Assembly (NCBI RefSeq): GCF_004349215.1
Contig: NZ_SMKU01000031.1
Span: 1-45,440 of the forward strand
Direction of reading: 5' to 3'
DNA length: 45,440 bases
From: Actinomadura rubrisoli
GTDB lineage: Bacteria > Actinomycetota > Actinomycetes > Streptosporangiales > Streptosporangiaceae
Part shown: one piece after another, positions 16,277 to 24,293 of the stretch
How positions within the stretch are numbered: the first letter of the stretch is position 1
Layout of the letters: each line of letters starts with the position of its first letter
Position numbers and translations under genes: made by a program
The notes under the pieces: model-generated
The model's input: only the letters and a program-made list of their open reading frames with translations
What the model was told of the DNA's origin: nothing
The model's database searches: none

Positions 16277-17923
16277 TCACCTCGTGCTCACGATCTGGGT
16301 CATGCCCTCGTCCTGGATCGCCTGGGGGGCGGGCTTGCGCGCGTCATGGCTCATCCGGACCAGGATCGCGATCAGGATCCAGTTGGCCATCAGGGACGAG
16401 CCGCCCTGGGACAGGAACGGCGTCGTCAGGCCGGTGAGCGGGATCAGCCGGGTGACGCCGCCGACGATCACGAACACCTGGAGGCCGAGGACGAACGAGA
16501 CGCCTCCGGCGAACAGCTTCAGGAACGGGTCGCGCGCGGCCACCGCGGTCTTCATGCCCCGCTGGACGATCAGCGCGTAGATCAGCAGCAGCACCATCAG
16601 GCCGGTGAGCCCGAGTTCCTCGCCCATCGAGTCGAAGATGAAGTCGCTGAACGACAGCGGTGTGCGCCAGGGCTCCCCTTGGCCGAGGCCGGTGCCGAGC
16701 ACCCCTCCCTGGCCGAGCGAGAACAGCCCCTTCATCAGCTGCGCGCTGTCGGAGTACTCCCCGCCGAGCTTCGCGCAGGCATAGAAGCCCGGCGCGATGA
16801 GCTTGGTGGACTTGGCCTGCTGTACCTGCCCGGCCTTCTCGTACTCGGCGGCCTTCTGGAGCAGTTGCTGCTTGGTCTGCTTGTAGATGTCGCTGTCGGG
16901 ATTGACCGGGACGACCTTGCCGCTGTCCAGCAGGCAGCCGCCGTCGAAGTACTGCTTCGGGTTCTGCCAGATGTCGATGCGCTGGTTGACGTGGCCCATG
17001 AACGGCAGCAGCGTCGCGATGAACACGCCCACCGCCAGCAGGCCGACGCCGATCACGACCCACGAGACGCGCTGGGTGGCGATGTAGAGCATCGACACGA
17101 ACAGGCCGAAGTACAGCAGCGCCGTACCGAGGTCCTTCTGCATGAACAGCACGCCCAGGCAGAAGAACCAGATCACGAGGATCGGGCCGAGGTCGCGGCC
17201 GCGCGGCAGGCTGACCGGGCCGACCTTCTTGCCGATCAGCGACATGGCCTGGCGCTTGTTGACCAGGTAGCCGGCGAAGAACACGACCAGCAGCAGCTTG
17301 GCGAACTCGCCGGGCTGCACCGACAGGCCCCCGACGTTGATCCAGACGCGGGCGCCGTTGATCTCCGCGCCGATGCCCGGCACGATCGGCAGCAGCAGCA
17401 GGATGATCGCGCCGAGGCCGATCAGGTAGGTGTAGCGCTGCGCGGTCTTCGGCGTGAACGACAGCGGGGCGTCGGTCTTGTCGGTGTCCCGCATGATCAG
17501 CACGGCGGCGACGAACAGCCCGATGCCGACGAACGTCCACACCAGCTGGCCGGGCGCGTCCGCGGCGTCGCTGAGCAGCTTCTTGCCGCTGCTCATCGCG
17601 ACCTTCTTGTCGTGGCTGGTGTCGAGGTCGAGCCGGTAGATCATCGCCAGCCCGAGGCCGTTCAGCGCCACCGCCAGCGGCAGCAGCAGCGGGTCGGCGT
17701 ACGAGGCGAACTTGGCCTGGACGAAGTAGGCGGCGAAGGCGAGCACGGCCAGGCCGCCGCCGTAGCCGAACAGCCCGGGCGGGATCTTGCCGTCGCGGGC
17801 CAGCCCGACCTCCGCGAACGCCGACAGCGTCAGCACCATCGCGAAGACCAGCAGCGTCAGCGAGGCCGCGTTGCGCCGCTGGTAAGGCAGGTGCGCCCTG
17901 ATCTGCTCCCCGAGTGTGTTCAC
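16277..17923 (-). CDS. rodA: SEDS peptidoglycan polymerase, FtsW/RodA family
   Basis: GTG 17923 overlaps the pstP stop as GTGA, giving 548 residues; an upstream ATG at 17980 lies inside pstP and is not favoured. Around ten to twelve membrane segments are visible. The SEDS signatures are GARVWINVGGLSVQPGEFAK, MQKDLGTALLYF, GEELGLTGLM and LTGLTTPFLSQGGSS. A large outside loop (residues about 335-415) contains two cysteines and Lys/Gln-rich helices. The enzyme polymerises lipid II into glycan strands. The adjacent class B PBP is its cognate transpeptidase, so the pair forms the elongation synthase. Confidence 0.96.
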   Translation of the reverse strand: MNTLGEQIRAHLPYQRRNAASLTLLVFAMVLTLSAFAEVGLARDGKIPPGLFGYGGGLAVLAFAAYFVQAKFASYADPLLLPLAVALNGLGLAMIYRLDLDTSHDKKVAMSSGKKLLSDAADAPGQLVWTFVGIGLFVAAVLIMRDTDKTDAPLSFTPKTAQRYTYLIGLGAIILLLLPIVPGIGAEINGARVWINVGGLSVQPGEFAKLLLVVFFAGYLVNKRQAMSLIGKKVGPVSLPRGRDLGPILVIWFFCLGVLFMQKDLGTALLYFGLFVSMLYIATQRVSWVVIGVGLLAVGVFIATLLPFMGHVNQRIDIWQNPKQYFDGGCLLDSGKVVPVNPDSDIYKQTKQQLLQKAAEYEKAGQVQQAKSTKLIAPGFYACAKLGGEYSDSAQLMKGLFSLGQGGVLGTGLGQGEPWRTPLSFSDFIFDSMGEELGLTGLMVLLLIYALIVQRGMKTAVAARDPFLKLFAGGVSFVLGLQVFVIVGGVTRLIPLTGLTTPFLSQGGSSLMANWILIAILVRMSHDARKPAPQAIQDEGMTQIVSTR

Positions 17924-19503
17924 CTGGGTCGCCCCCCGGATGCGGGACAGTCCGGGATGGCGGGCTTGGACGCCTTGCACTCGTCCCGCCGCACGCCGAG
18001 CTCCTTCAGCTTCTGCTCGGCGGGCGCCTGGCCGATGAACGAGAGGGCGCCCTTCGACACCGCGGTGACGTCCGAGCCCGGAAGGTCCGTCAGGGCGATG
18101 TCGCTGGTCTTGGCCCTGACCTGCGGCTGGCAGTCCTTCTGGCCCCTGCCCTTAAGGATCACGACCTTGCCGGCCTCGTCCGCGAGGACGTACTTGCAGA
18201 CCTTGTCCTTCAGGAGGTCGAGCGCCGCCTTGCCTTTGACCGTGTAGGTGTTCCGCACATCCTGCTGCACGTTCTGAGGCAGGTCGGCCACCAGGATCGG
18301 CGGGTTCGGCTGGTCCTTGGCGGCGGCCTTGCGGGAGAGGCTGAGGAGCGGGAACTCGTCGTTCGTCCCCCGGTAGAGGACGACCTTGCCGTCCTCCTCC
18401 CCGATGTAATAGCCGCTCCGGACGTTCTCCAGCATGACGAAGCCGCCCGCTGCCACGGCCACGACGACCACGCCCGCGGTGACCATCAGCCACATCCACT
18501 TGCGGGCTCCGCCGCGCCGGACCCGCCCGCCCCGGACGGCGGCCTGCGGCATGGTGCCCGGCGGAGGGCCCGCCATCGGGTCGCCCATCGGCGCGGGCGC
18601 GGGCGGCGGCATCTCGTCCACCGCGACCGGCGGCTGGGGCATGGTGTCGCGCAGCTGCGCAGCCCGTCCCGCGGGCGTGTCGGCCGGACCCGAGTTCGGG
18701 CCGTTCCCGGGCGGCTGCGGCGGCGCGGTGTTGGCCGCCGCGCCCACCGCGTGCCCGGGGCCGCCCGTCGGCGGCTGCTGGTCGAGGTCGATGACGTCCG
18801 CCACGACGCACGTGATGTTGTCGGGGCCGCCGCCCCGGTTGGCCAGGTCGATGAGCTGCCGGACGGCCTGCTCCGGATCGCCCACGTCCGTCAGCACCTG
18901 GAAGATCGTCTCCGCGGTGACGACGCCGGACAGCCCGTCCGAGCACAGCAGGTACCGGTCGCCGACCTTCGCCTCGCGCAGCGACAGGTCGGGGTCGACC
19001 TCCCCGCGGCCGTCGAGCGCGCGCAGCAGCAGCGAGCGCTGCGGGTGCGAGGCCGCCTCGTCCGGGCTGATGCGGCCCTCGTCCACCAGCGACTGCACCA
19101 GCGTATGGTCGTGCGTGATCTGGAACAGGCTGCCGTCGCGCAGCAGATAGGCGCGGGAGTCCCCGATATGCACCAGCGCCACCTGGTTGCCCGCCCACAG
19201 CATCGCGGTCAGCGTCGTCCCCATGCCCTGGAGGGCGGGGTCGGACTCCACGATGCGGTGCAGGTTGTCGTTGGCCGACTTGACCGTGTGCTCCAGCGCG
19301 GCCAGCAGCTCGGTCGCCGGGAGGTCCTTGTCGAGCCCGCGCAGGGCCTCGATCGCCGCGGCGCTCGCGATCTCGCCGCCGACATGCCCGCCCATCCCGT
19401 CGGCCACCGCGAGCAGGTGCGCCCCCGCGTACGCCGAGTCCTCGTTGCCCTCGCGCAGCATGCCGACGTCGGAGCGCGCGGCGTAGCGGATTCCCAGAGT
19501 CAT
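17920..19503 (-). CDS. pstP: PP2C-type protein phosphatase PstP
   Basis: ATG 19503 overlaps the fhaB stop as ATGA, giving 527 residues. The PP2C domain (1-240) has the metal ligands in REGNEDSAY, VADGMGGHVGGE, LLCSDGLSG and GGGPDNITCVV. A Pro/Gly-rich linker leads to one TM (WMWLMVTAGVVVVAVAAGG) and an outside domain of about 150 residues with several cysteines. PstP is the single Ser/Thr phosphatase that reverses PknA/PknB phosphorylation and is co-expressed with them here. The extracytoplasmic domain presumably receives an envelope signal. Confidence 0.96.
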   Translation of the reverse strand: MTLGIRYAARSDVGMLREGNEDSAYAGAHLLAVADGMGGHVGGEIASAAAIEALRGLDKDLPATELLAALEHTVKSANDNLHRIVESDPALQGMGTTLTAMLWAGNQVALVHIGDSRAYLLRDGSLFQITHDHTLVQSLVDEGRISPDEAASHPQRSLLLRALDGRGEVDPDLSLREAKVGDRYLLCSDGLSGVVTAETIFQVLTDVGDPEQAVRQLIDLANRGGGPDNITCVVADVIDLDQQPPTGGPGHAVGAAANTAPPQPPGNGPNSGPADTPAGRAAQLRDTMPQPPVAVDEMPPPAPAPMGDPMAGPPPGTMPQAAVRGGRVRRGGARKWMWLMVTAGVVVVAVAAGGFVMLENVRSGYYIGEEDGKVVLYRGTNDEFPLLSLSRKAAAKDQPNPPILVADLPQNVQQDVRNTYTVKGKAALDLLKDKVCKYVLADEAGKVVILKGRGQKDCQPQVRAKTSDIALTDLPGSDVTAVSKGALSFIGQAPAEQKLKELGVRRDECKASKPAIPDCPASGGRPR

Positions 19504-20009
19504 TTGCGCAGCTCGATCACGGTCTTGCCGATACGGACCGGTACGCCCGGCGGCACGGGCATCGGCCGGCTCACCTTCGTGCGTCCGAGATAGGTCCCAT
19601 TGGTCGAACCGAGATCTTCCACGATCCACTGACCGTCCTGCGCATAAAGTCGGGCATGCCGGCTCGAAGCGTAGTCGTCGGTCACTACGAGCGTGGCGTC
19701 ATTCGCCCGACCGATGGTGATGGGCACCCCCGTGAGGTCGATGACGGTGCCGGCGCGTTCGCCCTGCACGACGACGAGTTTCGTCGGACTGCCGTGCTGG
19801 GCGCTGCGCGGCTGCTGCTGGGCGCGCGGCGGCTTCGGCTGCTTGGCCGCCTTCGCGGGACGGGGCGGCTGGGAGGCCCGGTTGGCCGCCTTCGTGGCCG
19901 CCTTCGAACCGAACAGGTCGGCCCTGATCACACCGACGGCCGCGATGACGAAGAGCCAGAGAACCGCGAGGAACGCCAGCTTGATCAGCGTGAGGGTGAA
20001 TTCGGACAT
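19500..20009 (-). CDS. fhaB: FHA-domain protein FhaB/FipA
   Basis: 169 residues. An N-terminal membrane helix (TLTLIKLAFLAVLWLFVIAA) is followed by a Lys/Pro/Gln-rich linker, then an FHA domain with TIGRANDATL, SSRHARL and DLGSTNGTYL, the phosphothreonine-binding loops. In mycobacteria FipA links phosphorylated partners such as FtsZ and FtsQ at the septum. It is the second gene of the operon, 11 bases after fhaA, and its stop overlaps the pstP start. Confidence 0.95.
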   Translation of the reverse strand: MSEFTLTLIKLAFLAVLWLFVIAAVGVIRADLFGSKAATKAANRASQPPRPAKAAKQPKPPRAQQQPRSAQHGSPTKLVVVQGERAGTVIDLTGVPITIGRANDATLVVTDDYASSRHARLYAQDGQWIVEDLGSTNGTYLGRTKVSRPMPVPPGVPVRIGKTVIELRK

Positions 20010-20020
20010 CGGAGTCGGGG

Positions 20021-20776
20021 TTACTCCCTATCGCGGCGGAACACAAGGGTTGTCCGGCCCATCGTGACCCGGGAGCCGTCCACCAGCGTGACCCGCCGGA
20101 TCGGCTGCCCGTTCACGAACGAGCCGTTGGTCGACCCTAGATCCACGAGAACGATTTCGGGACCTTCTACGCGGATCTCGGCATGGTGCCGGGACACGCC
20201 CGGATCCACGAGGCGCAGGTCGCAGTCGGTGCCGCGACCCAGCAGGGTGACCGGAGTGTTGATCTCGTACGTGCGCTGAGTGGTGTCGGAACCCTCCACG
20301 GCCGTCGTCACCAGCAGCCGCGGATGGCCGCCGAAGGCGCCGCCCCGGCCGCCCTGCGGCACATCGCTCACCGGCTGCCGGATCTCCCCGCCCTCGACGG
20401 TGGAGCCCCTGATGACACCGGACCTGATACGGAACATGCCCGTGGCGAGATCGCCCGCGTTCTCGAACCGCACGCGCACCGGACCCACGAAGGAGTACCC
20501 CTGCTCCTTCGCGTACTCGCGCGCGAGGTTCGCCAGCTCCTGGCTCAGGCTGTCGGCGTACACCTGCAGCCGCTGCCCGTCCTGCTGAGAGATCTCGACG
20601 ACGAAGTCGTTCGGGACCAGCGTGCGGCCCTGCGCCACGATCGCCGCCCGATCGTCCATCTCGCGCTGCACAGCGCTGGCCACCTCGACCGGCTGGAGCT
20701 CGGACTTGAAGGCCCGGGCGAAGGCTCCTTCGACCATGCCCTCAAGCCGTCGCTCGAAGCGCTGAATGACGCCCAC
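20021..20776 (-). CDS. fhaA: FHA-domain protein FhaA (DUF3662)
   Basis: GTG 20776 is chosen because AGGGAGG lies five bases upstream and homologues begin with this MGVIQRFERRLEGM-type sequence, giving 251 residues. The DUF3662 N-terminal domain covers 1-115 (KSELQPVEVASAVQREMDD). The linker is Gly-rich, and the C-terminal FHA domain has LLGRGTDCDLRL, VSRHHAEIR and DLGSTNGSFVNG. It is a cytoplasmic adaptor. In mycobacteria FhaA binds phosphorylated MviN (the MurJ flippase) to restrain lipid II export. First gene of the wall-control operon, divergent from tRNA-Leu. Confidence 0.95.
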   Translation of the reverse strand: MGVIQRFERRLEGMVEGAFARAFKSELQPVEVASAVQREMDDRAAIVAQGRTLVPNDFVVEISQQDGQRLQVYADSLSQELANLAREYAKEQGYSFVGPVRVRFENAGDLATGMFRIRSGVIRGSTVEGGEIRQPVSDVPQGGRGGAFGGHPRLLVTTAVEGSDTTQRTYEINTPVTLLGRGTDCDLRLVDPGVSRHHAEIRVEGPEIVLVDLGSTNGSFVNGQPIRRVTLVDGSRVTMGRTTLVFRRDRE

Positions 20777-20904
20777 GGGCACCTCCCTTCCTCACTGGTA
20801 GACGATCGTATCGGTGCGAAGGTTCGCTCGAAGTACTTGGATACCTAACCACTGCCGCCCCCGTGCTAGCCTTTTCGAGCACCCGGAAACGGGGCGACAC
20901 CCTC

Positions 20905-20987
20905 GGGCGGGTGGCGGAACGGCAGACGCGCACGGTTCAGGTCCGTGTGTCCGAAAGGATGTGAGGGTTCAAATCCCTCCTCGCCCA
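20905..20987 (+). tRNA. leuT: tRNA-Leu (anticodon CAG)
   Basis: The acceptor stem GGGCGGG/CTCGCCC is followed by a D arm GCG...CGC and an anticodon stem CACGG/CCGTG around loop TTCAGGT (CAG). A long class II variable arm and a T stem GAGGG/CCCTC with TTCAAAT complete it. CCA is not encoded. It marks the right end of the conserved origin-proximal block, as leuT does in M. tuberculosis. Confidence 0.95.
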
Positions 20988-21031
20988 CTCAGGGATGGTG
21001 ACGCAAGTCCTCCCCACACACTGACGGAACA

Positions 21032-21058
21032 AGCCCCCACGCAACAAGCGCGGGGGCT
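21032..21058 (+). terminator. Terminator after tRNA-Leu
   Basis: AGCCCCCACGC and GCGCGGGGGCT form an 11-bp stem with one mismatch and a five-base loop, followed by CTCTCTT. Confidence 0.75.
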
Positions 21059-21068
21059 CTCTTGCTTC

Positions 21069-21245
21069 TCAGGACGTCCTGAAGGAGCCTGCGGCCCGGC
21101 GGCACCTGAGGGCGGCGACCACGAAGGACGCGACGGGCGGGCGGCGGTCGTGTTCGTTCCAGGCGAGCACCAGACGACTGGGCGGCGCGTCGGTCATAGG
21201 GACGCAGACCAGGTCGGACGGTGCCGGTTCGAGTGCAGTCGGTCA
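21069..21245 (-). pseudogene. C-terminal fragment of a LysR-type regulator
   Basis: From about 21245 to TGA 21069-21071 the minus strand encodes ALEPAPSDLVCVPMTDAPPS followed by RLVLAWNEHD and VASFVVAAL. This matches the end of LysR substrate-binding domains, where a VLAW strand precedes the last helix. An in-frame stop lies just upstream and no DNA-binding domain is present, so only about 58 residues survive. Probably the relic of a regulator that was divergent from the fragments next to it. Confidence 0.65.
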
Positions 21246-21558
21246 CGGCCCGGCGCCACATCCCCGTCCCCGGCGAGGAGGCCGTGCCGGCGTTGGTCGC
21301 GACCGTGATCGTGCGGATGGGCCCGGCCGACACCGACGCGCCGGCGAAGGCGTTCGCCGTGCCCGGGATGCATGAGGTCATCGACGACCGGTAGTCGCGG
21401 CACCCGTACAGCGTCGCCTGGGCGAACCACGAACCGCTGGCATGACCGGCGTCCTGGTCACCGGCGTTGAGGTGAAGTCCGGAAAGGTGGTTTCGGCGGC
21501 GGCAGTCGCCTTGCGGCTACGCCGCTGGGGGATACGCGTCAATCGGTCTTCGGGGTGA
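21233..21558 (+). pseudogene. Two coupled coding fragments of unknown origin
   Basis: The plus strand is open from GTG 21233 to TAG 21392, then open again in the same frame to TGA 21443. Nearly every codon ends in G or C. The text includes EEAVPALVATVIVRMGPAD and, after the stop, SRHPYSVAWANHEPLA. A second short frame starts at ATG 21442 (ATGA overlap) and ends at 21556-21558. It begins MTGVLVTGVEVKSGKVVSA, faintly like a Rossmann opening. I do not recognise the first product. The pattern suggests a broken two-gene operon beside the LysR relic. Confidence 0.4.
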
Positions 21559-21678
21559 TCTTCCGGAGCGGATGTCGGGTCCGGTGGTGGATCACGGGGA
21601 CAAGTGGCGCGAACGAGAATCGGTGCACCAATCCGCGCCTTCGCGGCAAAGGCATCGATCCCCCCAGAAGGGAACCAC

Positions 21679-23469
21679 ATGCGCCTCAGACACAGGGTTC
21701 TGGCGGCCGGCGTGGCCGGGCTGACGCTCGTGCCCGCCTTAGCCATCACCGCCCTCGCTGCCCCAGGCCCTGGCGACACGACGAGCCCGGTCGAGAGCGA
21801 GCGTGTCGACCGTGTGCCCACTCCTAAGCTTGACTGGTACAAGTGCTACCGCACCGCCGAATGCACGACCGTCCGGCTGCCCTTGGACTACGACGACCCG
21901 AAGGGCGCGACCACCGAGGTCGCCGTTCTGAGGGTGAAGGCACGGGACGCCAAGAAGCGGATCGGCAGCCTGTTCGTCAACCCGGGCGGGCCCGGCGGGC
22001 AGGGCACCGTCCTGGCATACGAGGCGCCGGGCTTCCTCAGCGCCGACGTCCTCGACCGCTTCGACATCGTCGGCTTCGACCCGCGCGGTGTCGGGTTCAG
22101 TGACAACGTCGCCTGCTTCAAGTCCACCAGGGACCAGACGCTCGCGCTGGCCGGGATGGATGTGGCCTTCCCGATCGGCGCGAAGGAGGAGTCGGCCTAC
22201 ATCAAGTCGGCGACGGCGCTCGGCAAGGGCTGCTCGACGACCGGGAAGAGGCTGGCGGGTGCGATGTCCACCGCCGAGGTGGCGCGCGACATGGACGTCC
22301 TGCGCCGGGCGGTCGGCGACAAGAAGCTGTCTTACCTTGGCTTCAGCTACGGCACGGCGCTCGGCCAGTACTACGCGAACATGTTCCCCGACCGGCTGCG
22401 CGCCGTGGTCGCCGACGGTGTCATCAATCCCGTCTCCTGGGTCGGCACTCCCAAGACCGCTGACGAGATTCTGGACGACCGGCTGCGGTCCGCCGACGGC
22501 GCCTACAAGGCGCTGCGGGAGATCCTCGTCCGCTGCGGCAAGGCGGGCAAGGCCAAGTGCAAGTTCGCCGAGTACGGCGATCCCGTCAGGAACTTCGACG
22601 TCCTCGCCAACCGGCTGAAGGCCAAGCCCGCCGACATCAACGGCGAGAAGGTCACCTACGCCGACCTCATCGGCGGCACGCTCGGCTCGCTGTACAGCCC
22701 GGACGGCTACGAGTTCATCGACGCCACGGTCACCGACCTGTGGAAGGCGACCTCGCCCGCCTCGACGGCGGCGCAGGCGGCCGCGGCGCGCCAGGCCCTC
22801 GCCGCCCGTATCGCCGAGCGCCGGGCCCAGGTCAAGCGGCAGAAGGACGCCGCGGAAAAGATCTTGGCCAGGGACTTCCCCTACGACAACGGCCCCGATG
22901 CGCTGAGCAGTGTCGTCTGTACTGACGGTCTGCACCCGAAGAAGGCGGGGAACTGGCCCGCGCTGACGGCGGCGTCCGACAAGCGGGCGCCCTACTTCGG
23001 GCGCGCGTGGGGCTGGAGCAGCGTTCAGTGCGCCGGAGACGCCTGGACGGTCCGCGACGCCAACGCCTACAACGGTCCCTTCAACCGGCGGACGAGCGCT
23101 CCCGTCCTGTTCGTCGGGAACTACTACGACCCGGCCACGAACTACAACGACGCGGTCTCGTCCAGCAAGCTGCTGCCCAAGAGCCGGCTGCTGTCCAGCA
23201 ACAGCTGGGGGCACACCGCCTACGGCACTTCGGCGTGCGTGACCAAGTCGGTCGGCGACTACCTCGTCTCCGGGACGCTGCCGCCCGCGGGCAAGGTGTG
23301 CGTCGGTGACATCCAGCCGTTCGAGCGGACCCCCGAACCGGCCCTCGAAACCCGTGGCCCGGCGGACGCCAGCGCGATGGCGACCCAGGCGGGCACCGCC
23401 GGAAACGGCGCGAAGCTGCCCCCCGTAGCGACGCGGGCGCCCTCGTCCATCCTGCTCGGGACGCGCTGA
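21679..23469 (+). CDS. Secreted alpha/beta hydrolase, tripeptidyl-aminopeptidase (S33) type
   Basis: ATG 21679 follows AGAAGGGA, giving 596 residues. A Sec signal peptide is clear (RLRHRVLAAGVAGLTLVPAL, cleavage near ALA). The hydrolase fold shows the oxyanion motif NPGGPGGQG, FDIVGFDPRGVG, nucleophile Ser in LGFSYGTALG, acid in LFVGNYYDPAT and His in NSWGHTAYG. A C-terminal TAP-like domain carries the last two. Streptomyces relatives remove tripeptides from the N-termini of exported proteins. It acts outside the cell. Monocistronic, ended by a strong hairpin. Confidence 0.93.
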   Translation: MRLRHRVLAAGVAGLTLVPALAITALAAPGPGDTTSPVESERVDRVPTPKLDWYKCYRTAECTTVRLPLDYDDPKGATTEVAVLRVKARDAKKRIGSLFVNPGGPGGQGTVLAYEAPGFLSADVLDRFDIVGFDPRGVGFSDNVACFKSTRDQTLALAGMDVAFPIGAKEESAYIKSATALGKGCSTTGKRLAGAMSTAEVARDMDVLRRAVGDKKLSYLGFSYGTALGQYYANMFPDRLRAVVADGVINPVSWVGTPKTADEILDDRLRSADGAYKALREILVRCGKAGKAKCKFAEYGDPVRNFDVLANRLKAKPADINGEKVTYADLIGGTLGSLYSPDGYEFIDATVTDLWKATSPASTAAQAAAARQALAARIAERRAQVKRQKDAAEKILARDFPYDNGPDALSSVVCTDGLHPKKAGNWPALTAASDKRAPYFGRAWGWSSVQCAGDAWTVRDANAYNGPFNRRTSAPVLFVGNYYDPATNYNDAVSSSKLLPKSRLLSSNSWGHTAYGTSACVTKSVGDYLVSGTLPPAGKVCVGDIQPFERTPEPALETRGPADASAMATQAGTAGNGAKLPPVATRAPSSILLGTR

Positions 23470-23482
23470 ACCGATCGCCCAC

Positions 23483-23520
23483 AACGCCGGGCGGGCCGAC
23501 TCCAAGGCCCGCCCGGCGTT
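23483..23520 (+). terminator. Terminator after the secreted peptidase
   Basis: A perfect 15-bp stem AACGCCGGGCGGGCC / GGCCCGCCCGGCGTT with an eight-base loop, 14 bases after the stop. Confidence 0.9.
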
Positions 23521-23636
23521 CCCTTGAGGGCGGTGAAGAAGATCATCAGCGAGCACCTCCGCATGATCTCGTCCGGCGGTGTCGGCCGTGGTGCCGGGAT
23601 GGTTGCGGGCACCGCTGCCTGGGTGACCGGCGAGGG

Positions 23637-24227
23637 TCAGAGCCCGCGGTCCTCGATGAAGGTGATCAGCTGCTCAAGTGCGGCGTCCGCCGCGGCGGGA
23701 GTGGGGTCGAGCATGAGGTCCAGTTCGAGGCCGGTGACGGCCGCGACGATCAGGGTGGCCAGCGCGTCCGAGCCGGTGCGCTGACGCAGGATGTCGGCGG
23801 CGAGGGCGCGCCAGCCCGTGGACGCGCGTTCCTGGAAGCCGGGGAAGCGTTCGGGCTGCCGGCTCGCCAGCACCAGGAGCTCCAGCCACAGGCGCATATA
23901 GGAGCGGGCGGCCGGCTCGCGCGTGCCGCGCCAGTAGCGGCGCAGCAGGTCCGCGCCTGAGGTGCCGGGATCGGCCGCGAGCTCGGCGATCTCCGTCTGG
24001 AGCGCGCTCTCGACGTGCGCCACGATCGCGGCGAGCAGCTGTTCCTTCGTCCCGAAGTGGTAGGTCAGCGTGTACGTGCTGCAGCCGAGCGCCTTGGCCA
24101 GCTCGGCCAGGGAGATGGTCTCCAGACCGCGCTCAGCCACGACCTCGGTCGCCGCGTCCAGGATCTCGGCACGGCGGCCCGGCTTGGGCGGACGGCCCAC
24201 CGGCCGTCGCTGTTGCTGATCAGGCAT
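23637..24227 (-). CDS. TetR-family transcriptional regulator
   Basis: ATG 24227 with GGGAG just upstream gives 196 residues starting MPDQQQRRPVGRPPKPGRR. The helix-turn-helix domain covers about 18-65 (AEILDAATEVVAERGLETIS, ALGCSTYTLTYHFGTKEQLL). The remaining helices form the ligand-binding and dimer domain. A longer frame reading back to 24413 would translate the operator and is rejected. It is divergent from the FAD-oxidoreductase gene and the 58-bp gap is filled by a long palindrome, so it very likely represses that operon and itself. The inducer is unknown. Confidence 0.93.
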   Translation of the reverse strand: MPDQQQRRPVGRPPKPGRRAEILDAATEVVAERGLETISLAELAKALGCSTYTLTYHFGTKEQLLAAIVAHVESALQTEIAELAADPGTSGADLLRRYWRGTREPAARSYMRLWLELLVLASRQPERFPGFQERASTGWRALAADILRQRTGSDALATLIVAAVTGLELDLMLDPTPAAADAALEQLITFIEDRGL

Positions 24228-24252
24228 CTCCCGTCCGACCCTAGTGCATTTG

Positions 24253-24293
24253 ATTTTCATGACGAATATTATGATAATGCTCGTTATGAAAAT
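24253..24293. promoter_or_regulatory. Nested palindromic operator between TetR and oxidoreductase
   Basis: Outer arms ATTTTCATGACGA (24253-24265) and TCGTTATGAAAAT (24281-24293) match at 12 of 13 positions. An inner ATTATgATAAT (24268-24278) is perfect. Both palindromes share the centre 24273. The segment is strongly AT-rich in a high-GC genome. It must overlap the divergent promoters and includes the candidate ATG codons of the oxidoreductase. Confidence 0.85.

Noticed and set aside
16253..18247. A 664-codon plus-strand frame over rodA and pstP
   Set aside because: Composition is Arg/Gln/His/Asp-rich without domains, while the opposite strand encodes conserved SEDS and phosphatase proteins.
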